Assembly: GCF_005281345.1 (NCBI RefSeq)
Contig: NZ_SZXJ01000008.1
Coordinates: forward strand, 397 to 43,737
DNA: 43,341 nt
Source: Citrobacter sp. wls619
Lineage (GTDB): Bacteria > Pseudomonadota > Gammaproteobacteria > Enterobacterales > Enterobacteriaceae
Direction of reading: 5' to 3'
How positions within the stretch are numbered: the stretch's first letter is position 1; each line of letters opens with the position of its first letter. The notes below the pieces were generated by a model. It saw nothing but the letters and a program-made list of their open reading frames with translations, did no database searches and had not been told where the DNA came from. Below, in pieces: positions 37,129 through 43,341 of the stretch. A program made the translations under genes and the position numbers.

Positions 37129-38094
37129 ATGACAACCCAGGCTGTTTCTGGTCGCCGTTATTTCACTAAAGCATGGCTTCTGGAGCAAAAGTCGCTCATC
37201 GCTCTGTTAGTGCTGATTGCGATTGTTTCCACCATGAGCCCGAACTTTTTTACTGTTAATAACCTGTTCAATATTCTCCAGCAAACGTCGGTAAATGCCA
37301 TTATGGCCGTTGGCATGACGCTGGTCATCCTGACGTCGGGTATCGATCTGTCCGTTGGTTCCCTGCTGGCGCTCACCGGTGCGGTTGCGGCTTCCATTGT
37401 AGGAATTGAAGTCAACGCGCTGGTCGCCGTCGCGGCAGCATTGGCGCTGGGCGCTGCTGTTGGTGCGTTAACCGGGGTGATTGTCGCAAAAGGTCGCGTA
37501 CAGGCATTTATCGCCACGCTGGTGATGATGCTGCTGCTGCGTGGTGTGACGATGGTGTACACCAATGGGAGTCCGGTAAATACCGGCTTTACCGACAATG
37601 CCGATCTGTTTGGCTGGTTTGGTATTGGTCGTCCGTTAGGCGTCCCGACGCCGGTGTGGATTATGGGGATTGTCTTCCTGGCGGCGTGGTACATGCTGCA
37701 TCACACCCGTCTGGGCCGATATATCTATGCGCTGGGCGGTAACGAAGCGGCAACGCGTCTGTCTGGTATCAGCGTCAGTAAAATCAAAATCATCGTTTAT
37801 TCACTCTGTGGGCTGCTGGCTTCGCTGGCGGGCATCATTGAAGTGGCGCGTCTTTCCTCTGCACAACCCACGGCGGGTACCGGCTACGAGCTGGATGCTA
37901 TTGCAGCGGTGGTGTTAGGCGGTACCAGCCTGGCGGGCGGTAAAGGACGAATTGTTGGGACGCTGATCGGCGCATTGATTCTTGGTTTCCTCAATAATGG
38001 TTTGAATTTGTTAGGTGTATCCTCCTATTACCAGATGATCGTCAAAGCGGTGGTGATTTTGCTGGCGGTACTGGTAGACAACAAAAAGCAGTAA
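37129..38094 (+). CDS. rbsC: RbsC, ribose ABC transporter permease
   Basis: A 321-residue inner-membrane permease of the BPD_transp_2 family with eight to ten hydrophobic segments and the conserved GIDLSVGSLLALTGAVAA and GGTSLAGGKGRIVGT segments. It forms the homodimeric ribose channel with RbsA and receives ribose from RbsB. Same length as E. coli; five bases after rbsA. Confidence 0.97.
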   Translation: MTTQAVSGRRYFTKAWLLEQKSLIALLVLIAIVSTMSPNFFTVNNLFNILQQTSVNAIMAVGMTLVILTSGIDLSVGSLLALTGAVAASIVGIEVNALVAVAAALALGAAVGALTGVIVAKGRVQAFIATLVMMLLLRGVTMVYTNGSPVNTGFTDNADLFGWFGIGRPLGVPTPVWIMGIVFLAAWYMLHHTRLGRYIYALGGNEAATRLSGISVSKIKIIVYSLCGLLASLAGIIEVARLSSAQPTAGTGYELDAIAAVVLGGTSLAGGKGRIVGTLIGALILGFLNNGLNLLGVSSYYQMIVKAVVILLAVLVDNKKQ

Positions 38095-38118
38095 CAACGA
38101 TTACAGGACATCTTAAAT

Positions 38119-39009
38119 ATGAACATGAAAAAACTGGCTACCCTGGTTTCTGCTGTTGCGCTGAGCGCCACCGTGAGCGCGAATGCGATGGCGAAAGATA
38201 CCATTGCGCTGGTGGTCTCCACGCTTAATAACCCGTTCTTTGTCTCCCTGAAAGATGGCGCGCAAAAAGAGGCGGATAAGCTGGGCTACAACCTGGTGAT
38301 TCTGGATTCACAGAATAACCCGGCGAAAGAGCTGGCTAACGTTCAGGACCTCACGGTTCGCGGGACTAAAATTCTGCTGATTAACCCGACGGACTCCGAT
38401 GCCGTGGGTAACGCTGTGAAGATGGCTAACCAGGCGAAGATTCCGGTTATCACTCTTGACCGCGTAGCGTCTAAAGGCGAAGTGGTAAGCCATATTGCGT
38501 CTGATAACGTGCTGGGCGGCAAAATTGCGGGTGATTACATCGCGAAGAAAGCTGGTGAAGGCGCGAAAGTTATTGAACTGCAGGGCATTGCCGGAACGTC
38601 CGCGGCGCGTGAGCGTGGCGAAGGTTTCCAGCAGGCCGTTGCGGCACACAAATTTAACGTACTGGCCAGCCAGCCGGCAGACTTCGACCGTACCAAAGGC
38701 CTGAACGTCATGCAGAACCTGCTGACCGCACATCCTGATGTGCAGGCGGTATTTGCCCAGAACGATGAAATGGCGCTGGGTGCATTGCGCGCACTGCAAA
38801 CTGCAGGTAAATCTGATGTGATGGTGGTTGGATTTGACGGCACACCTGATGGCGAAAAAGCAGTAAATGATGGCAAACTGGCTGCGACAATTGCTCAGTT
38901 GCCGGATCAGATTGGCGCGAAAGGCGTTGAGACTGCGGATAAAGTCCTGAAAGGCGAGAAGGTTCAGGCTAAATATCCGGTTGACCTGAAGCTGGTCATC
39001 AAGCAGTAA
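38119..39009 (+). CDS. rbsB: RbsB, periplasmic ribose-binding protein
   Basis: A 296-residue secreted protein with a 25-residue signal peptide (MNMKK, hydrophobic core, ANAMA cleavage before KDTIALVV) and a two-lobed type I binding fold ([41 protein letters not shown]). It delivers ribose to RbsAC and to the Trg chemoreceptor. Same length as E. coli. Two hairpins follow its stop, which may keep its message more abundant than that of rbsK and rbsR. Confidence 0.97.
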   Translation: MNMKKLATLVSAVALSATVSANAMAKDTIALVVSTLNNPFFVSLKDGAQKEADKLGYNLVILDSQNNPAKELANVQDLTVRGTKILLINPTDSDAVGNAVKMANQAKIPVITLDRVASKGEVVSHIASDNVLGGKIAGDYIAKKAGEGAKVIELQGIAGTSAARERGEGFQQAVAAHKFNVLASQPADFDRTKGLNVMQNLLTAHPDVQAVFAQNDEMALGALRALQTAGKSDVMVVGFDGTPDGEKAVNDGKLAATIAQLPDQIGAKGVETADKVLKGEKVQAKYPVDLKLVIKQ

Positions 39010-39017
39010 TACCGATT

Positions 39018-39128
39018 CAGGCCGCTCGTGGCCTGATGGAGACATAAATACGCCATCGTTAGACCTGGTTCTGAAGATGAAAGCGTAAAAAGAAAAGCAG
39101 GGCACGCGCCACCCTAACCCGGTGGCGC
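39018..39128 (+). other. Two hairpins between rbsB and rbsK
   Basis: CAGGCC/GGCCTG (39018-39023 with 39030-39035) and the stronger GCGCCACC/GGTGGCGC (39106-39113 with 39121-39128). Neither has a T-run after it. They probably protect the upstream rbsB RNA or reduce downstream expression. Confidence 0.55.
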
Positions 39129-39150
39129 ACTTTGACTTGGAATACCTAAC

Positions 39151-40080
39151 ATGAAAACCGCAGGCAACCTCGTTGTTCTTGGCAGCATTAATGCCGATCA
39201 CATCCTCAACCTTAACTCTTTCCCGACACCGGGTGAAACCGTAACCGGTAGCCAATATCAGGTGGCGTTTGGCGGTAAAGGCGCGAATCAGGCGGTTGCT
39301 GCAGGGCGTAGTGGCGCGAATATCGCGTTCATTGCCTGTACGGGGGATGACGATATTGGCGAAAGTGTTCGTAAACAGTTAGCCCGCGATAATATTGATA
39401 TTGCCCCGATTAGCGTAATTTCGGGGGAATCGACCGGTGTGGCGCTGATTTTTGTGAATGCCGAAGGTGAGAACGTTATCGGTATTCATGCCGGCGCGAA
39501 TGCTGCTCTTTCTCCGGCGTTAGTGGAAGCACAGCGCGACCGTATTGCTCAGGCGTCTGCGTTACTGATGCAGTTAGAATCACCGATCGAAAGCGTGTTG
39601 GCTGCGGCAAAGATAGCGCAGCAAAACAAGACTACGGTTGCCCTGAATCCGGCCCCGGCACGTGAACTATCCGACGAGTTGCTGGCGCTGGTGGATATTA
39701 TTACCCCAAATGAAACCGAAGCTGAAAAGCTGACGGGGATCCGGGTCGAAAACGATGAAGATGCAGCTAAAGCGGCGCAGGCGTTGCACGCGAAGGGTAT
39801 TCATACTGTACTGATTACCTTAGGCAGTCGCGGTGTGTGGGCCAGCGTAAACGGTGAAGGTCGTCGTGTGCCCGGGTTTAAAGTGGATGCTGTTGATACT
39901 ATCGCTGCCGGAGATACCTTTAACGGCGCGTTAATCACAGCGTTACTGGAAGAGACTCCGCTATCGGAAGCTATCCGTTTTGCACATGCTGCCGCGGCGA
40001 TTGCGGTCACACGTAAAGGTGCACAGCCTTCCGTTCCATGGCGTGAAGAAATCGAAGCGTTTTTAAGTCAACAGAGGTAA
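39151..40080 (+). CDS. rbsK: RbsK, ribokinase
   Basis: A 309-residue PfkB-family kinase that phosphorylates ribose to ribose 5-phosphate. The N-terminal GSINADHI and GGKGANQAVAAGR bind the sugar; the C-terminal signature DTIAAGDTFNGAL holds the catalytic Asp near 255. Same length as E. coli. rbsR follows three bases after its stop. Confidence 0.97.
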   Translation: MKTAGNLVVLGSINADHILNLNSFPTPGETVTGSQYQVAFGGKGANQAVAAGRSGANIAFIACTGDDDIGESVRKQLARDNIDIAPISVISGESTGVALIFVNAEGENVIGIHAGANAALSPALVEAQRDRIAQASALLMQLESPIESVLAAAKIAQQNKTTVALNPAPARELSDELLALVDIITPNETEAEKLTGIRVENDEDAAKAAQALHAKGIHTVLITLGSRGVWASVNGEGRRVPGFKVDAVDTIAAGDTFNGALITALLEETPLSEAIRFAHAAAAIAVTRKGAQPSVPWREEIEAFLSQQR

Positions 40081-40083
40081 CGC

Positions 40084-41076
40084 TTGGCTACAATGAAGGA
40101 CGTTGCCCGCCTGGCGGGTGTTTCCACGTCGACGGTTTCTCACGTCATTAATAAAGATCGCTTTGTCAGTGAGGCGATCACTGACAAAGTTGATGCGGCG
40201 ATCAAAGCGCTTAACTATGCGCCTTCCGCGTTGGCGCGTAGTCTCAAACTGAATCAGACCCGCACTATTGGCATGTTAATCACAGCCAGTACCAATCCCT
40301 TTTATTCTGAGCTGGTTCGTGGTGTTGAACGTAGCTGCTTTGAGCGCGGCTACAGCCTGGTGTTGTGCAACACCGAAGGTGATGAGCAGCGTATGAACCG
40401 TAATCTGGAAACCTTGATGCAAAAGCGGGTAGACGGTTTGCTGCTGCTCTGCACGGAAACACATCAGCCTTCCAGAGAAATCATGCAGCGTTATCCTTCT
40501 ATACCCACCGTTATGATGGACTGGTCGCCTTTTGATGGTGAAAGCGATCTGATTCAGGATAACTCCCTGTTAGGTGGGGATTTAGCCACTCAGCATCTTA
40601 TCGAGAAAGGGTTTACGCGCATTGCCTGCATCACGGGACCTCTGGATAAAACACCGGCGCGTCTGCGTCTGGAAGGGTATCGCGCGGCAATGAAACGTGC
40701 AGGGCTGGCGATCCCGGACGGTTACGAGATCACCGGTGACTTCGAGTTTGGCGGTGGGTTTGAAGCTATGCAAACGCTGTTGTCGCATAAAGATCGCCCG
40801 CAGGCTGTTTTTACCGGTAATGACGCGATGGCGGTTGGAGCATATCAGGCTTTATATCAGTCTGGGTTGCGTATCCCGCAGGATATGGCGGTAGTCGGTT
40901 ATGATGACATAGAACTGGCGCGCTATATGACGCCGCCGCTGACAACTATCCACCAACCGAAAGATGAGTTGGGCGAACTGGCCATTGATGTGTTAATCCA
41001 CCGTATGGCACAGCCCGCATTGCAGCAGCAGCGCTTGCAGCTTACTCCCGTTCTGATGGCGCGGGGGTCGGTTTAG
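40084..41076 (+). CDS. rbsR: RbsR, LacI-family ribose repressor
   Basis: A 330-residue repressor with an N-terminal LacI helix-turn-helix ([20 protein letters not shown]) and a ribose-binding domain of periplasmic-binding type. The start is a TTG at 40084, three bases after rbsK, giving the E. coli length; an ATG three codons on (40093) would cut into the DNA-binding domain. It binds the palindromes before rbsD. Its last 35 bases overlap the end of hsrA on the other strand. Confidence 0.95.
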   Translation: MATMKDVARLAGVSTSTVSHVINKDRFVSEAITDKVDAAIKALNYAPSALARSLKLNQTRTIGMLITASTNPFYSELVRGVERSCFERGYSLVLCNTEGDEQRMNRNLETLMQKRVDGLLLLCTETHQPSREIMQRYPSIPTVMMDWSPFDGESDLIQDNSLLGGDLATQHLIEKGFTRIACITGPLDKTPARLRLEGYRAAMKRAGLAIPDGYEITGDFEFGGGFEAMQTLLSHKDRPQAVFTGNDAMAVGAYQALYQSGLRIPQDMAVVGYDDIELARYMTPPLTTIHQPKDELGELAIDVLIHRMAQPALQQQRLQLTPVLMARGSV

Positions 41077-42469
41077 GCTTATGCCGCTCTTTGATCAGAT
41101 TGCGCCCATCTTTGGCTCTTAACAGCATAAACATCAGCGCCGATACGACGGTGATCGCGCCCATTGTAATAAAGGTATAGTGGAACTGTTCGACCGTATT
41201 GGTTCCTTCCATACCTTCGTAGATACGCAGAACCGCGGCGCTGATGGCAACCCCTAAACTAATAGACAGCTGCTGCGTAACGGCTAAAACGCTGTTGCCG
41301 CTGCTGGCGTTCTCATCAGTCAAATCTGCCAGGGTAATGGTATTCATCGAGGTAAACTGGGTGGACATCGCCATACCTAAAATGAACAGTGGCAGGATTA
41401 GCATCCAGACCGGCATGGCTGGAGACTGCAACGAGAACTGTGCAATCATCAGGCCGATGAACACCGTAACACCTACCAGTGTGGTCCGGTAGCCGAGTCG
41501 GCGCAGCACCTGCGTCACCATCGATTTCGCCAGAATGGAGCCCAGCGCTGTCGGCGCCATCATGCAACCGGCAATGAGTGCCGGGTATCCAAATCCTACC
41601 TGCAGCATTAGCGGCATTAAGAACGGTACGCACCCTGTTCCCAGGCGAGTAGCAAGGTTTCCGGCGATGCCAACAGAAAAGGTTCGCGTTTTAAAGATAG
41701 GAAGCGCAATCAGCGGTGTCGGATGGCGACGCGCATGGCGAATGTAGGCGAGCAGTAGCACAATGCTGGTGAGAATAATGCCAAGTGCGACCCAACTGGC
41801 AACAAGTTTCTCGCCAAACAACTCAACACCGCTGGAAAACAGCACCAGGCTTAGACCAAAGAGAAAGAAACCGGTCATATCGAAGCCGCGGCGTGGTGTG
41901 GTGAAGTTTGGCATATATTTGCGGGCATAGAAGATACCGGCTATGCCGATGGGAATATTTATCAGGAAGATCCAGTGCCAACTGGCCCACGTTACCAGCA
42001 CGCCACCCAGCACCGGACCTAAAATCGGTCCAACAAGGCCGGGCATGGTCACGAAATTAAGTACGGGGAGCAGTTCGCTGCGCGGGTAAGCACGCAATAA
42101 TGCCAGACGGGCAACAGGCATCATCATTGCGCCACCGATACCCTGTATCACGCGGAAAACCACCAGTTCACTTAATGAGCTGGAAAGTGCACAAGCCAAC
42201 GATCCCAACGTAAACAGGCTAACGGCAATCATAAATACGCGCCGGGTCCCGAATCTGTCAGCCAACCATCCACTCACCGGGATCAGCATAGCGACTGTCA
42301 GGGTATAGCTGATAATGGCTGATTGCATGGCAAGCGGGGAGCGGTTAAGACTATGTGCTATTGCGGGTAAGGCCGTGTTGAGGATAGTGGCATCTAATGC
42401 CTGCATAAAAAAGGCCATGGCGGCTATCCATGGCAATCCAGCCATACTGCGCGATTTCTTTTCTGACAT
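41042..42469 (-). CDS. hsrA: HsrA (YieO), MFS transporter of the DHA2 group
   Basis: A 475-residue inner-membrane protein with about fourteen hydrophobic segments, typical of the EmrB/QacA drug-resistance group. The motif [13 protein letters not shown] lies near residues 67-79, and the motif C region [13 protein letters not shown] near 150. E. coli HsrA has been tied to homocysteine sensitivity; the substrate is uncertain. Same length as E. coli. It starts three bases after yieP and overlaps rbsR tail to tail. Confidence 0.94.
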   Translation of the reverse strand: MSEKKSRSMAGLPWIAAMAFFMQALDATILNTALPAIAHSLNRSPLAMQSAIISYTLTVAMLIPVSGWLADRFGTRRVFMIAVSLFTLGSLACALSSSLSELVVFRVIQGIGGAMMMPVARLALLRAYPRSELLPVLNFVTMPGLVGPILGPVLGGVLVTWASWHWIFLINIPIGIAGIFYARKYMPNFTTPRRGFDMTGFFLFGLSLVLFSSGVELFGEKLVASWVALGIILTSIVLLLAYIRHARRHPTPLIALPIFKTRTFSVGIAGNLATRLGTGCVPFLMPLMLQVGFGYPALIAGCMMAPTALGSILAKSMVTQVLRRLGYRTTLVGVTVFIGLMIAQFSLQSPAMPVWMLILPLFILGMAMSTQFTSMNTITLADLTDENASSGNSVLAVTQQLSISLGVAISAAVLRIYEGMEGTNTVEQFHYTFITMGAITVVSALMFMLLRAKDGRNLIKERHKPKPTPAPSERE

Positions 42470-42472
42470 AGA

Positions 42473-43177
42473 TTATTTATCCGGGAGCTCGTTCGGTGCT
42501 ATCAGTAATGCCTGACAGGCGGCAAAGGCGCGTTCGCCATCGCTATCTTCGATTGCATCGACAATGGCCTGATGCAAATCCAGCTTGACCACATCGTTAT
42601 AGGTAATCGACGTAAAGTAGGTCTGATAAACGGAATGGAACAATGATGCGAAGGATATCAGGAATGGATTCGCGCTCATTTCATAAATGTGCTCATGCCA
42701 GGCAATATCAACTTCAATCCAACGTTCGCGTCTGAAGTTTCTTTTCAGCTCGACCATCTCTTCCATTAATGTATTGAGATGGGCTTTCTGCTCTGCTGTA
42801 CCAATCGTCGCCGCCAGTGAACAAGCCTGAGGCTCCAGGCTAATACGCATCACCAGAAAGTGTTTAATGACCTGTGGGAAATTATCTTCCGTCATCCACC
42901 AGGTGAGCAGCTCCTGATCGAGGAAGTTCCAGTTTGCCTGCGGCATAACGCGTGTACCAATACGTGGGCGCGGTAATACCATACCTTTAGCCGTTAATGT
43001 CTTAACTGCTTCCCTTACCGCAGTTCGGCTCACGCCAAACTGATCGCCCAGCTCAATTTCACCTGGCAGGATGGCGCCGGGTGCGTATTCACCTTTTAAT
43101 ATTCTCTGAGCCAGCTTTTCTGCCAGAACATAGGAAAGATTCTTTTGGGCAGCTATCTGTTGGGCATTTAAAGGCAT
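42473..43177 (-). CDS. yieP: YieP, GntR/FadR-family transcriptional regulator
   Basis: A 234-residue regulator (E. coli YieP has 230): N-terminal winged helix (residues about 15-75, GEIELGDQFGVSRTAVREAV) and a helical FCD ligand domain with the metal-binding pattern WHEHIYEMSANP and a distal HQAIVDAI. It is the first gene of a yieP-hsrA operon, so it may control the exporter. Its ligand is unknown. Confidence 0.95.
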   Translation of the reverse strand: MPLNAQQIAAQKNLSYVLAEKLAQRILKGEYAPGAILPGEIELGDQFGVSRTAVREAVKTLTAKGMVLPRPRIGTRVMPQANWNFLDQELLTWWMTEDNFPQVIKHFLVMRISLEPQACSLAATIGTAEQKAHLNTLMEEMVELKRNFRRERWIEVDIAWHEHIYEMSANPFLISFASLFHSVYQTYFTSITYNDVVKLDLHQAIVDAIEDSDGERAFAACQALLIAPNELPDK

Positions 43178-43341
43178 GAATGTTCTTCCTTACGCTTTTT
43201 CTTATTCATTAGTATGCCATCAGGGAGTGTGATTGCGGCTGCAAAAACGGCAAATTGCTTATTTTATGGCATGTTAATGGTTGTTTTGGTGAAAAAACAC
43301 GCAGTCGAAAAGTTATTTTAAATTTCCCCTTGTCAGCCTGA
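43178..43341 (+). promoter_or_regulatory. Start of a ribosomal RNA P1 promoter (UP element and -35)
   Basis: AGTTATTTTAAATTTCCCC at 43311-43329 followed by TTGTCA at 43330-43335 reproduces the rrn P1 UP element and -35 box of enterobacteria. The upstream GTGAAAAAACACGCAGTC region is where Fis sites lie. The -10 and start would fall at about 43352-43365, outside. In E. coli rrnC lies after yieP. The first half (43178-43290) would also hold the yieP promoter, which I could not pick out. Confidence 0.82.

Overview
The window is a chromosomal replication-origin neighbourhood from a gamma-proteobacterium of the Enterobacteriaceae. Almost every gene matches an Escherichia coli K-12 counterpart in order, strand and length (mdtL-yidZ-yieE-chrR-adeP-yieH, pstSCAB-phoU, glmUS, atpIBEFHAGDC, rsmG, mnmG, oriC, mioC, asnC, asnA, ravA-viaA, kup, rbsDACBKR, hsrA-yieP). 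Protein differences from E. coli, the different intergenic DNA, the ERIC and REP elements and the absence of several K-12 genes point to a close relative such as Citrobacter or Salmonella rather than E. coli itself. The genus is my inference from memory of these proteins; no search was run.

Layout. 1-2013 (minus, cut by the window edge) is an accessory gene for a large class 3 lipase with a beta-rich N-terminal module, the only clearly non-core gene here. 2198-8044 holds the efflux pump gene mdtL, the LysR-type regulator yidZ, a phosphopantetheinyl-transferase relative with altered motifs (yieE), the FMN reductase chrR, the adenine permease adeP with good PurR-like operators, and the HAD phosphatase yieH. 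8167-12809 (minus) is the phosphate uptake operon pstSCAB-phoU behind a tandem Pho box, with an ERIC repeat inserted between pstS and pstC. 13144-16568 (minus) is glmUS for UDP-GlcNAc synthesis. 17225-24110 (minus) is the complete F1Fo ATP synthase operon with its promoter.

24726-28161 carries rsmG and mnmG, then oriC (about 27429-27710) with three AT-rich 13-mers, five DnaA boxes and 13 GATC sites, then mioC. asnC and asnA are divergent; an AsnC-type palindrome sits inside the asnC promoter spacer. ravA-viaA encode the MoxR AAA+/VWA pair behind a sigma-S-like promoter. kup encodes a potassium transporter with an ERIC-like repeat in its leader. rbsDACBKR is the ribose operon with two near-identical operators 80 bp apart. 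yieP-hsrA follow on the minus strand, and hsrA overlaps rbsR tail to tail. The last bases (about 43300-43341) look like the UP element and -35 box of a ribosomal RNA P1 promoter, so an rrn operon should start just outside the window.

The most interesting unexplained pieces are intergenic. (i) Between atpC and glmU a possible small gene on the minus strand has two perfect CRP palindromes, a 16-codon ORF with a good Shine-Dalgarno sequence and a hairpin with a T-rich tail. (ii) Between atpI and rsmG a plus-strand hairpin with T-runs would end a short transcript running away from the atp operon. (iii) Repeats and hairpins sit at operon junctions (pstS/pstC, rbsB/rbsK, the kup leader). No CRISPR array, tRNA gene, transposase or prophage gene was seen.
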